Shown here: piece by piece, positions 35,457-43,296 of the stretch
How positions within the stretch are numbered: position 1 is the stretch's first letter
Layout of the letters: each line of letters starts with the position of its first letter
Assembly: GCF_009650435.1 (NCBI RefSeq)
Contig: NZ_VVIP01000084.1
Coordinates: 1 to 64,000, forward strand
Length of the DNA: 64,000 bases
Source: Foetidibacter luteolus
GTDB taxonomy: Bacteria; Bacteroidota; Bacteroidia; Chitinophagales; Chitinophagaceae
Reading direction: 5' to 3'
Notes under the pieces: generated by a model
The model's input: the letters and a program-made list of their open reading frames with translations, nothing else
Told to the model about the DNA's origin: nothing
Databases searched by the model: none
Position numbers and translations under genes: made by a program

Positions 35457-35474
35457 TCCTCCCTATAGGGAGGA
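35457..35474. repeat. Perfect 18-bp palindrome before trpG
   Basis: TCCTCCCTATAGGGAGGA is perfectly self-complementary. It is followed by TTTAGGAGGG and then the trpG ATG 18 bases later. It is the right-hand partner of the palindrome at 34955-34970. Confidence 0.85.
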
Positions 35475-35492
35475 TTTAGGAGGGTTACTATC

Positions 35493-36125
35493 ATGAAAGT
35501 ATTAGTATTTGATAATTACGACTCTTTTACCTACAACCTGGTACACCTGGTTGAAAAAATAATCCACAGCAAAGTGGATGTTTACCGCAACGACCAAATT
35601 GCGCTGGAGAAAGTACAGGACTATGATAAAATTATTCTGTCGCCAGGGCCGGGCATACCTGAAGAAGCTGGTTTATTGTTACCCTTGATAAAGGAGTATG
35701 CAGCAACCAAATCCATACTGGGTGTGTGTTTGGGGCACCAGGCTATAGGTGAGGCGTTTGGGGGTAAGCTGGTTAATTTGTCGTCTGTATATCATGGTGT
35801 GGCAACGAAGATTAATCAGGTGGCGCCGCTAACGGAGAATAGAGAATTGTTAGTAGAACATAGCGGAAATAAAACATTGGCCAGTAACCATTCGCAAAAA
35901 GTTTTTAATGGGCTTCCGCAGGAGTTGGAAGTGGGGCGTTATCACTCATGGGTTGTAAGCCGTGAAGGTTTTCCGGATGAACTGGAAATTACTGCTGAAG
36001 ATGACAATGGATATATTATGGCACTGCAGCATAAAACATACGATGTACAGGGGGTGCAGTTTCACCCGGAAAGTGTACTAACGCCAGATGGTGAAAAAAT
36101 TATGAGAAACTGGCTGAACTCCTGA
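35493..36125 (+). CDS. trpG: Anthranilate synthase component II (glutamine amidotransferase) TrpG
   Basis: A 210-residue class I glutamine amidotransferase that supplies ammonia to TrpE. FDNYDSFTYNLVHLV opens the domain. LSPGPGIPEEAG precedes the nucleophile Cys79 in GVCLGHQAIGEAFGG. GVQFHPESVLTPDG gives the catalytic His191 and Glu193. It is not fused to TrpD. A palindrome and a GGAGGG stretch precede the start. Confidence 0.97.
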   Translation: MKVLVFDNYDSFTYNLVHLVEKIIHSKVDVYRNDQIALEKVQDYDKIILSPGPGIPEEAGLLLPLIKEYAATKSILGVCLGHQAIGEAFGGKLVNLSSVYHGVATKINQVAPLTENRELLVEHSGNKTLASNHSQKVFNGLPQELEVGRYHSWVVSREGFPDELEITAEDDNGYIMALQHKTYDVQGVQFHPESVLTPDGEKIMRNWLNS

Positions 36126-36225
36126 ATTCCCTGAAGGGGACCTGTGCTGTCGAGTTGAAAAGTTTTTAAATAAACAATATCGGATTGTTTGAAAGAAGTA
36201 AAATATAATCACGATAAAAAAAATC

Positions 36226-36238
36226 ACCCTTTTGGGGT
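36226..36238 (+). promoter_or_regulatory. CCC-TTTT-GGG hairpin just upstream of trpD
   Basis: ACCCTTTTGGGGT followed by TAGGGGT lies eight bases before the trpD ATG. A TCCCCTTGGGGA at 33516-33527 before trpE and the palindrome before trpG have the same layout: C-rich arm, short loop, G-rich arm, then AGGG. Confidence 0.4.
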
Positions 36239-36245
36239 TAGGGGT

Positions 36246-37244
36246 ATGAAAAAGATTCTTCAATACTTATTTGAGCATAAAACACTAAGCCGTGAGCAGG
36301 CTAAGGAGATATTAACCAATATTTCAAAGGCCCTGTATAGTGAACATGAGGTTACCGCTTTTATTACCGTTTTCCTCATGCGAAGTATTACCATAGAAGA
36401 ACTGCAGGGCTTTCGGGATGCCTTGCTGGAGCTTTGCGTAAAAGTTGACCTGGATGGCCATAAAACGATGGACATTGTGGGTACCGGCGGCGATGGAAAG
36501 AATACCTTCAACATATCTACGCTTGCCTGCTTTATTGTGGCTGGCGCAGGGCAGCGGGTGGCTAAGCATGGCAATTACGGAGCTTCTGCCATTAGCGGCG
36601 CCAGTAATGTAATGGAGCAACTGGGTTACAAGTTTAAAAACGACAGCAGCCAGCTAAAGAAAGAAATTGAAGAAGCCGGCATTTGTTTTATGCATGCACC
36701 CATGTTTCACCCGGCGTTAAAAACTGTTGGGCCTATAAGAAAAAACCTTGGCATAAGAACCTTTTTTAATATGCTGGGGCCTATGGTTAATCCTGCATCT
36801 CCGGAATACCAGTTGGTAGGTGTCTACAACCTGGAAATGGCCCGCATTTATACCTACCTGTTGCAGCAAAGCGGCAAGCCTTTTACCATCATTCATGGAC
36901 TTGACGGATACGACGAAATTTCCTTAACCAACGACACTAAGGTAATTACCAATAAGGGTGAATATATTATGACGCCGGAACAGTTAGGTAAACGCATGGT
37001 ATCTCCCGAAAATATATTGGGCGGCAACTCAGTTGAAGAAGCTTCAAAAATATTTTTGAAAATTATTAAAGGGGAAGGAACCTTTGCGCAAAACGCTGTA
37101 GTGCTGGCCAATGCCGCAATGGCATTACATTGTACGGCTGACTATAAGAACTATGATGATGCCTATCATGCTGCTGTGGAGAGCCTCGAAAGTGGAAGGG
37201 CTTATGGCGTATTAAAAAAACTGGTGGAGATGAATGCTGCCTGA
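36246..37244 (+). CDS. trpD: Anthranilate phosphoribosyltransferase TrpD
   Basis: A 332-residue TrpD, joining anthranilate to phosphoribosyl pyrophosphate. GTGGDGKNTFNIST is the PRPP-binding loop, KHGNYGASAISGASNVMEQL the anthranilate site, and FFNMLGPMVNPASPEYQLVG the third conserved block. The start at 36246 (MKKILQYLFEHKTLS) is preferred over an in-frame upstream ATG because it matches family length. It lies between trpG and trpC. Confidence 0.96.
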   Translation: MKKILQYLFEHKTLSREQAKEILTNISKALYSEHEVTAFITVFLMRSITIEELQGFRDALLELCVKVDLDGHKTMDIVGTGGDGKNTFNISTLACFIVAGAGQRVAKHGNYGASAISGASNVMEQLGYKFKNDSSQLKKEIEEAGICFMHAPMFHPALKTVGPIRKNLGIRTFFNMLGPMVNPASPEYQLVGVYNLEMARIYTYLLQQSGKPFTIIHGLDGYDEISLTNDTKVITNKGEYIMTPEQLGKRMVSPENILGGNSVEEASKIFLKIIKGEGTFAQNAVVLANAAMALHCTADYKNYDDAYHAAVESLESGRAYGVLKKLVEMNAA

Positions 37245-37286
37245 ACCGCAGAAAAAGTATGCCCGTATAAAAACAATAACAGAACA

Positions 37287-38087
37287 ATGGACATATTAGA
37301 AACAATAGTGGCTCACAAAAAAACAGAAGTGGAAGCTGCCAAAGCAAAGGTTTCCGTTGATGAGTTGAAACAACGGCCAGCTTTTGGCAGGCCAACACTT
37401 TCTTTAAAGCAATTTTTGGTGGATGAGAAAAGGACGGGAATTATAGCGGAGTTTAAGCGTAAGTCTCCATCCAAGGGTATTATTAATGATAAGGCCACTG
37501 TGGCAGAGGTAACTGGCGCTTACGAAAAGTATGGGGCATCCTGCTTATCGGTATTAACCGATGAGAAATTTTTTGGCGGTTCACCAGCCGATTTAATAGC
37601 GGCAAGGGCAAACAACATACCCATACTGCGAAAAGATTTTATGATAGATGCTTACCAGCTTTACGAAGCCCGGGCCATGGGAGCAGATGTTATTTTATTA
37701 ATAGCAGCCTGCCTTACACCACAACAGGTTAAAAAGCTTGCCGGTATTGCAAAAGAACTGCAGCTTGAAGTATTGCTGGAAATACACAACGAAGACGAAT
37801 TGCCGCATATTTGCGATGAGGTGGATTTTGTGGGTGTAAATAACCGCAACCTAAAAACCTTTGAGGTTGATATCAATACATCGCTGAAGCTGATACAACA
37901 TATACCTGCTGATAAACTTGCCATTGCAGAAAGTGGCATTAGTAATGTAGATACAATTGTAACTTTGAAGCGTGCCGGTTTTAAAGGTTTTTTGATTGGA
38001 GAGAATTTTATGAAAGCGGCACAGCCTTCGATTGCCTTTGCTGAATTTGTAAATACCTTACGTACTTCCCTGCAGGTTAGTGTGTAA
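37287..38087 (+). CDS. trpC: Indole-3-glycerol phosphate synthase TrpC
   Basis: A 266-residue monofunctional TrpC that closes the indole ring. IIAEFKRKSPSKGII holds the catalytic Lys residues. ILRKDFMIDAYQLYEARAMG, VDFVGVNNRNLKTF and AESGISNVDTIVTLKRAGF complete the TIM barrel signature. It begins 42 bases after trpD and is separate from TrpF, unlike the enterobacterial fusion. Confidence 0.97.
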   Translation: MDILETIVAHKKTEVEAAKAKVSVDELKQRPAFGRPTLSLKQFLVDEKRTGIIAEFKRKSPSKGIINDKATVAEVTGAYEKYGASCLSVLTDEKFFGGSPADLIAARANNIPILRKDFMIDAYQLYEARAMGADVILLIAACLTPQQVKKLAGIAKELQLEVLLEIHNEDELPHICDEVDFVGVNNRNLKTFEVDINTSLKLIQHIPADKLAIAESGISNVDTIVTLKRAGFKGFLIGENFMKAAQPSIAFAEFVNTLRTSLQVSV

Positions 38088-38119
38088 GGCATGTCAATTT
38101 TTAATCATCAGCATTTGGT

Positions 38120-38809
38120 ATGAGTGAACCTACAAGTAATAACACAGCGCCTGCCTCTTACCTTAAAGGTAAACTGCGTGTTAAAGTATGCGGCATGACA
38201 AAAATGGAGCAGGTGTTGCAGCTTAACGATTGGGGTGTTGAATTTGCCGGCTTTATTTTTTATCCTAAAAGCCCACGGTATGCTTTAAAAAGCATGTCTG
38301 TTGCAGACATAAAAAGAATAAAAGGCAAAATAAATAAAGTGGGTGTTTTTGTAAACCCGGAACCGGAGCAGGTTTTAAAAATGGTGGATGAATGTGGCTT
38401 ATATCTGGTACAGTTACATGGGGACGAGAGCCCAAGAACTTGCGAAAAGATTGCCAACTATGTATCTGTAATCAAAGCCTTTCGCGTTAGCGAAAACGAT
38501 AACATAGAGTGGAAAGTGAGGGAGTATTACGAGGCTGTAGATATGTTTATGTTTGATACCGAAGGAGCGGGATATGGCGGAACCGGTAAAAAATTTAACT
38601 GGGAATTGCTGAAGGGAAAAAATATCCGTAAGCCGTTCTTTTTAAGTGGTGGTATTAGTCCTGATGATGCGGATAAACTTAAAGAGCTTACTTACGACCC
38701 TGTAGCCAAAGACTTATTCGCCGTAGACATTAACAGCAAATTTGAAGTGGTGCCGGGTGTTAAAGATATGGTGGTGATAAAGGAGTTTTTGGAGGGGCTG
38801 AAACAATAA
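38120..38809 (+). CDS. trpF: Phosphoribosylanthranilate isomerase TrpF
   Basis: A 229-residue TrpF, carrying out the Amadori rearrangement before indole synthesis. The first 21 residues are an unusual, low-complexity extension (MSEPTSNNTAPASYLKGK). KVCGMTKMEQVLQLNDWGVE has the catalytic Cys, FAGFIFYPKSPRYAL follows, and FMFDTEGAGYGGTGKKFNWE then FLSGGISPDDADKL close the barrel. A start at a later Met is not supported, because KVCGMT must remain. Confidence 0.96.
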   Translation: MSEPTSNNTAPASYLKGKLRVKVCGMTKMEQVLQLNDWGVEFAGFIFYPKSPRYALKSMSVADIKRIKGKINKVGVFVNPEPEQVLKMVDECGLYLVQLHGDESPRTCEKIANYVSVIKAFRVSENDNIEWKVREYYEAVDMFMFDTEGAGYGGTGKKFNWELLKGKNIRKPFFLSGGISPDDADKLKELTYDPVAKDLFAVDINSKFEVVPGVKDMVVIKEFLEGLKQ

Positions 38810-38830
38810 CATGAACGAAGCCGATGAGTA

Positions 38831-39331
38831 ATGATAAATATACGTGAAGCTTTGGCGGCTGATTTGCCCGCCATCCTGGAAATATACAACGATGCCATTC
38901 TTAATACTACCGCTGTGTATGATTATGAACCACACACATTATCCATGCGGCAGCAGTGGTTTCAAGCGAAGCGGCAGCAAGGTTTCCCGGTATTTGTGGC
39001 TACAGAGAATGATGTAATTGTAGGGTTTAGTTCCATTGGGCCATTCAGGGCCTGGGAGGCATATAAGTTTTCTGTGGAAAATTCCATCTATGTAAAGGAT
39101 GGTTGCCGTGGCAAAGGAATAGGAAAGTTATTACTGGCGCCCTTGATTGATGCCGCAAAACAATTGAAACTGCACACCATTATAGCAGGCATAGACGCCA
39201 CTAACGAAGTTAGTATTAGGCTGCATGCGCAGTTCGGGTTTGAAGAAGTGGCATACTTTAAGCAGGTAGGTTATAAGTTTAACCGATGGCTTGATTTGGT
39301 ATTTATGCAGTTGATAATAAATGAGCGATAA
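38831..39331 (+). CDS. GNAT family N-acetyltransferase
   Basis: A 166-residue GNAT protein, most like phosphinothricin/methionine-sulfone acetyltransferases. INIREALAADLPAILEIYND is the opening, and YVKDGCRGKGIGKLLLAPLI contains the acetyl-CoA motif (RGKGIG). FGFEEVAYFKQVGYKFNRWL matches the group's end. Substrate unknown. It lies in the trp gene row between trpF and trpB and is probably co-transcribed, but has no role in tryptophan synthesis that I can name. Confidence 0.88.
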   Translation: MINIREALAADLPAILEIYNDAILNTTAVYDYEPHTLSMRQQWFQAKRQQGFPVFVATENDVIVGFSSIGPFRAWEAYKFSVENSIYVKDGCRGKGIGKLLLAPLIDAAKQLKLHTIIAGIDATNEVSIRLHAQFGFEEVAYFKQVGYKFNRWLDLVFMQLIINER

Positions 39332-39401
39332 TTTTCTTAATAGAGATCCATTAAAAAATCAGGCTAATCCGAAAAATCAATTTAAAATCCCGGTCAGTAC
39401 A

Positions 39402-40643
39402 ATGTCAAACACAACAATAAATACAACATCATCCCCCACAGCCATTTTAAACGATGGTGGCGAGCCGGGTTATACTTTCCCCAACAGCTTTGGATATTAT
39501 GGAAAGTTTGGCGGCGCATTCATCCCCGAAATGTTGCATCGCAATGTGGAAGAATTACGCAACCGCTACCTGGAAATTATGCAGGAGCCTTCTTTCCAGC
39601 AGGAGTTTAATGACCTGCTGCGTGACTATGTTGGCCGCCCTACACCGCTGTATTATGCAAAGCGGTTGAGTGAGCAATACAAAACCAAACTCTATCTAAA
39701 GCGGGAAGATCTAAACCATACGGGCGCACATAAAATAAACAATGCCATCGGCCAGGTGTTGCTTGCGCAGCGGCTTGGCAAAAAGCACATCATTGCTGAA
39801 ACCGGTGCAGGCCAGCATGGGGTAGCCACGGCAACGGTATGCGCTTTAAAAGGTGTGGAGTGTATTGTGTACATGGGTGTGAAAGACATAGAGCGACAGG
39901 CACCAAACGTAGCCCGCATGAAAATGCTGGGCGCTAAAGTAATGCCGGCAGCCAGTGGCAGCCAAACATTAAAAGATGCAACCAACGAAGCCATCCGGCA
40001 CTGGATTAATAACCCCGCAGATACGCATTATGTCATCGGCAGCGTTGTGGGCCCCCATCCTTATCCTGATATGGTGGCGCGTTTTCAAAGTGTCATCAGC
40101 CAGGAAACCCGCTGGCAGCTTAAACAACAAACAGGCAGCGAACTGCCCACACATGTAATGGCTTGCGTTGGTGGCGGCAGCAATGCGGCTGGTGCGTTCT
40201 ATCATTTTCTTGATGAATTAAGTGTGCAGCTTGTAGCCGTTGAAGCGGCGGGCCATGGTGTTAACAGCGGCATGAGTGCGGCCACAACGCAATTGGGCAA
40301 GCCGGGTGTATTGCATGGCAGCAAAAGCCTTGTTATGCAAACGGCGGATGGCCAGGTGGTAGAGCCGCATAGTATTTCGGCAGGGCTTGATTATCCAGGC
40401 ATTGGGCCCATGCATGCGCATTTGTTCGATAGCGGCCGTGGCACTTTCTTAAGCGCTACAGACGAAGAGGCCGTACAGGCGGCTTTCGAGCTGTGCAAGC
40501 TGGAAGGCATCATTCCTGCGCTGGAAAGTGCACATGCCCTCGCTGCCATTAAAGAAATGAAGTACAAAGAAAGCGATGTGGTGGTGGTTTGTCTGAGCGG
40601 ACGTGGCGATAAAGATTTGGGCACTTACATGAAATATATGTAA
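39402..40643 (+). CDS. trpB: Tryptophan synthase beta subunit TrpB
   Basis: A 413-residue TrpB, which condenses indole with serine using pyridoxal phosphate. REDLNHTGAHKINNA places the PLP lysine at residue 111. AETGAGQHGVATATVCALKG and CVGGGSNAAGAFYHF are further signatures. The Met at 39402 is chosen; an in-frame ATG at 39321 overlaps the acetyltransferase gene and adds 27 atypical residues derived from a repeat-like AATCCGAAAAATC stretch. Confidence 0.97.
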   Translation: MSNTTINTTSSPTAILNDGGEPGYTFPNSFGYYGKFGGAFIPEMLHRNVEELRNRYLEIMQEPSFQQEFNDLLRDYVGRPTPLYYAKRLSEQYKTKLYLKREDLNHTGAHKINNAIGQVLLAQRLGKKHIIAETGAGQHGVATATVCALKGVECIVYMGVKDIERQAPNVARMKMLGAKVMPAASGSQTLKDATNEAIRHWINNPADTHYVIGSVVGPHPYPDMVARFQSVISQETRWQLKQQTGSELPTHVMACVGGGSNAAGAFYHFLDELSVQLVAVEAAGHGVNSGMSAATTQLGKPGVLHGSKSLVMQTADGQVVEPHSISAGLDYPGIGPMHAHLFDSGRGTFLSATDEEAVQAAFELCKLEGIIPALESAHALAAIKEMKYKESDVVVVCLSGRGDKDLGTYMKYM

Positions 40644-40669
40644 GCGAAGTATTATGAACTTAGCTGCAT

Positions 40670-40760
40670 TGCTACTATTAAGCATCGTTGTGTCACTCAC
40701 TTGTACTGCAGCAATTCTATTCAACAATTGCTGCGGTGGCCATCCCTGGGTAAACCGAAG
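40670..40760 (-). repeat. R2-like repeat remnant between trpB and trpA
   Basis: GTTGTGTCACTCACTTGTAC matches the centre of the R2 copy at 13846. Beside it GCAGCAATT and AATTGCTGC form a 9-bp inverted repeat with a 9-base spacer. The 217-base gap otherwise shows no gene. Confidence 0.5.
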
Positions 40761-40860
40761 GGCCTTGTTCTTTACCCGGCAATCCGCCGCAGGTTTGCAA
40801 ATGGCAACAAACTTTAGTGTAACAGTTAGTCAACTATCAGCGTAACATTTTAATACCAAC

Positions 40861-41658
40861 ATGAACCGTATACAGGAATTGTTTCAGCAAAAGGATAAGA
40901 ACGTTTTAAATGTTTACTGTACGGCAGGTTTTCCGGCCCTTAACAGTACAGTGGAGGTAATGAAAGCCCTGCAGGATAATGGCGCCGATATTATTGAATT
41001 GGGTATGCCTTACAGCGATCCGCTTGCCGATGGCCCCGTTATACAGGCCAGCGGTTCCTGTGCCATTGCCAACGGTATGACCATAGAAAAACTCTTTGAA
41101 CAACTACAGGGCTTCCGGAAAGCAACAGCCTTTGGTGATGGCGGGGGCATTTATGTGCCGGTTATCCTGATGGGCTATCTTAACCCGGTTTTGCAGTATG
41201 GATTTGAAAAATTTTGCCGGCACGCTGCAGACCTTCCAATTGATGGCTTAATAATTCCCGATGTGCCGGAATACGAATTTGAAACAGAGTACGGCCCTGT
41301 CATGCAGCGTTACGGGCTTAATTTCATTTTTCTCATTACCCCGGAAACATCAGAAGAAAGGATCAGGAAGCTGGATAGTTTAAGCACTGGTTTCCTGTAT
41401 GCTGTATCATCGTCTTCCATAACGGGTACAGACAAAGATTTTTCGGCAGTGGAAAAATACCTGCAACGTTTGCAGGGCATGCAGTTAAAAAATCCGGTAA
41501 TGGTTGGCTTTGGTATTAAAGACAAATCCACTTTTCAGTCAGCATGCAGGTATGCCAATGGCGCCATTATAGGAACAGCTTACATAAAAGCGGTTGAAAA
41601 CAGCACAGACATTGCTGCGTCAACCAAAGCATTTTTAAGTAGTGTGCTGGAAAAATGA
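40861..41658 (+). CDS. trpA: Tryptophan synthase alpha subunit TrpA
   Basis: A 265-residue TrpA, which cleaves indole-3-glycerol phosphate. IIELGMPYSDPLADGPVIQA provides the catalytic Glu and Asp region, GLIIPDVPEYEFETEY the second catalytic Asp, and GFLYAVSSSSITGTDKDFS the loop near the phosphate site. It ends the trp block; the his genes resume after a transposase insertion. Confidence 0.97.
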   Translation: MNRIQELFQQKDKNVLNVYCTAGFPALNSTVEVMKALQDNGADIIELGMPYSDPLADGPVIQASGSCAIANGMTIEKLFEQLQGFRKATAFGDGGGIYVPVILMGYLNPVLQYGFEKFCRHAADLPIDGLIIPDVPEYEFETEYGPVMQRYGLNFIFLITPETSEERIRKLDSLSTGFLYAVSSSSITGTDKDFSAVEKYLQRLQGMQLKNPVMVGFGIKDKSTFQSACRYANGAIIGTAYIKAVENSTDIAASTKAFLSSVLEK

Positions 41659-41664
41659 TTTGAG

Positions 41665-41728
41665 AGCAGCTTTCTGCTCTGCGAAGTCTCCAGACTTCGC
41701 AGAGCTATGCCACCCGTCTCCGACGGGT
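41665..41728. repeat. REP hairpins upstream of the RAYT gene (unit 1)
   Basis: GCTCTGCGAAGTCT at 41676-41689 pairs perfectly with AGACTTCGCAGAGC at 41692-41705 around a CC loop. A second hairpin, ACCCGTC-TCC-GACGGGT, lies at 41712-41728. The pair recurs at 41785-41836. Confidence 0.88.
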
Positions 41729-41750
41729 TTAACCAGTAACACTATAAAAG

Positions 41751-41774
41751 ATGTATTTTAACGAAGGCTATTAA
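41751..41774 (+). pseudogene. Relic of a RAYT 5' end
   Basis: The ATG at 41751 opens MYFNEGY then a stop. The nucleotide word TATTTTAACGAAGGCTATT is nearly identical to the intact transposase start TATTTTACTGAAGGCTATT about 110 bases downstream. With its own upstream REP pair, it marks a duplicated unit whose coding part was lost. Confidence 0.6.
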
Positions 41775-41784
41775 AATCCATTCC

Positions 41785-41836
41785 TGCTCCGCGAAGTCTG
41801 GAGACTTTGTAGCCTTATGCTCCCGTCTCCGACGGG
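41785..41836. repeat. REP hairpins upstream of the RAYT gene (unit 2)
   Basis: A degraded first hairpin (GCGAAGTCT-GG-AGACTTTGT, 41791-41810) and an intact second one (CCCGTC-TCC-GACGGG, 41822-41836) sit just before the transposase start. This is the second copy of the unit at 41665-41774. Confidence 0.8.
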
Positions 41837-41851
41837 TTTAAAACAACAGCC

Positions 41852-42418
41852 ATGCAAAATCCGTATTTTACTGAAGGCTATTCAATTAAAGACCAATTCG
41901 CTACTCACTTTCTAACTTTTACTGTATGCGGTTGGATTGACTTGTTTACCCGGAAAGTGTATAAGGATATTGTAATTGAATCTTTGAAATATACACAAAA
42001 GCAACAGCAACTTGTTTTGTATGCTTATGTTATCATGAGCAACCACATGCATCTTATTGCAAGAGCTGAAGAGAAACAAAGGAAAACGTTAAGTGATATT
42101 ATACGGGACTTTAAAAAATTTACTCATCGTGAAATGATTACTGTTATCAAAAGTGAGAGAGAAAGCAGAAGAGAGTGGATGATGCACCAGTTTGCTTATT
42201 ACGGAAGAAAAAATCCTAAAAATGAAGCGATGCAAATATGGACAAACAGCAATCACCCTGAAGAATGTATTACTAAGAAGTTTACGGATGTCAAATTGAA
42301 TTATATTCATGATAATCCTGTAAGGGCCGGAATAGTGGAAAACCCGGAAGATTATATATATTTCAGTGCTGCCAACTATGCCGGCAAAAAAGGAATAATT
42401 GATGTAGAGTTACTTTAA
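41852..42418 (+). CDS. REP-associated tyrosine transposase (RAYT)
   Basis: A 188-residue Y1 transposase of the REP-associated (TnpA-REP) group. MSNHMHLIAR supplies the His65/His67 metal ligands. NYIHDNPVRAGIVENPEDYI is the family signature with the probable catalytic Tyr151. Intact length and reading frame suggest a functional protein. REP hairpins flank it on both sides (41665-41836 and 42443-42467), which are the expected substrates. It separates trpA from hisH. Family members mobilise REP sequences rather than being complete insertion sequences. Confidence 0.92.
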   Translation: MQNPYFTEGYSIKDQFATHFLTFTVCGWIDLFTRKVYKDIVIESLKYTQKQQQLVLYAYVIMSNHMHLIARAEEKQRKTLSDIIRDFKKFTHREMITVIKSERESRREWMMHQFAYYGRKNPKNEAMQIWTNSNHPEECITKKFTDVKLNYIHDNPVRAGIVENPEDYIYFSAANYAGKKGIIDVELL

Positions 42419-42442
42419 TGAGTCAGAGACTCATTGCATAAT

Positions 42443-42467
42443 TCTGCGAAGTCAGAGACTTCGCAGA
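42443..42467. repeat. REP hairpin downstream of the RAYT gene
   Basis: TCTGCGAAGTC at 42443-42453 pairs with GACTTCGCAGA at 42457-42467 around an AGA loop. It is the same stem as the upstream REP, with a different loop. Confidence 0.85.
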
Positions 42468-42504
42468 GCAAAAAATCAATACAAACATCTAAATCATTCT
42501 AATC

Positions 42505-43194
42505 ATGGTTCTTACAATCATTAAATATAATGCAGGTAACATACAATCAGTATTGTATGCGCTGGAGCGTATTGGAATGGAAGCCGTGGTTACAGATGAC
42601 CACGAAGCCATCATGGCTGCGGATAAAGTTATCTTTCCCGGTGTGGGGGAGGCCAGCAGTGCCATGCGTTACCTGCAGGAAAGAAACCTGGATAAGCTTA
42701 TATGGCAGTTGAAACAACCGGTACTGGGCATTTGCCTGGGCATGCAGTTGATGTGCCGGTATTCTGAGGAGAACAATACAGACTGTCTCGGCATATTTGA
42801 TGAAAAAGTCAAACTTTTTCGCCCTGAAGAACACGCTAAACGCCATCACCTGCTGCATGGGCTGAATGAAATGCTGGCCATGAGGGAAGCGTCAATGCTA
42901 AGGGACAATGTAGAGGAAGAGGCAGAGCCGGTGCTAAAAATTCCACAGATTGGCTGGAACAATATCTATAACCTTAAAACAAGCTTGTTCGAAGGAATTA
43001 AGGAAGAAAGCTATTGTTACTTTGTACACGGTTACTACGCCGCTTTGGGTGAACATACCATTGCAACAACGGACTATGTGCAGCCTTACAGTTCCGCGTT
43101 GCACAGAGATAATTTTTATGGTGTCCAGTTTCACCCGGAGAAAAGTGCAGAAGTGGGGGAACGTATCCTTAAAAATTTTGTTGAATTGATTTAA
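42505..43194 (+). CDS. hisH: Imidazole glycerol phosphate synthase subunit HisH
   Basis: A 229-residue glutamine amidotransferase that channels ammonia to HisF. VIFPGVGEASSAM holds the oxyanion-strand region, GICLGMQLMCRYSEE the nucleophile Cys77, and GVQFHPEKSAEVG the His210/Glu212 pair. A 20-residue acidic insertion near residues 110-145 makes it longer than usual. An R2 copy follows directly after the stop. Confidence 0.95.
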   Translation: MVLTIIKYNAGNIQSVLYALERIGMEAVVTDDHEAIMAADKVIFPGVGEASSAMRYLQERNLDKLIWQLKQPVLGICLGMQLMCRYSEENNTDCLGIFDEKVKLFRPEEHAKRHHLLHGLNEMLAMREASMLRDNVEEEAEPVLKIPQIGWNNIYNLKTSLFEGIKEESYCYFVHGYYAALGEHTIATTDYVQPYSSALHRDNFYGVQFHPEKSAEVGERILKNFVELI

Positions 43195-43197
43195 TGA

Positions 43198-43290
43198 GTT
43201 GCTGCACAATGCTGAATATTGATAAGAACGCAGAAGAGTGCGACGCAAGCAAAGCTTCATAGTAGCAGTCCTGCCGGGCCCATAAAAAAA
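43198..43290 (+). repeat. R2 interspersed repeat copy between hisH and hisA
   Basis: This copy fills almost the whole hisH-hisA gap: GTTGCTGCACAATGCTGAAT, then AAGAGTGCGACGCAAGCAAA, then TGCCGGGCCCATAAAAAAA. The hisA ATG is seven bases after its end, so it lies inside a transcript. Confidence 0.8.
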
Positions 43291-43296
43291 GAAAGG

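Noticed and set aside
40654..40845. A 63-codon frame with a hydrophobic start between trpB and trpA
   Set aside because: It overlaps an R2-like remnant with a hairpin; the signal-peptide look comes from repeat sequence.
41852..42418. A complete IS200-type insertion sequence
   Set aside because: The transposase belongs to the REP-associated group; there is no TnpB and the flanks are REP hairpins, not IS ends.
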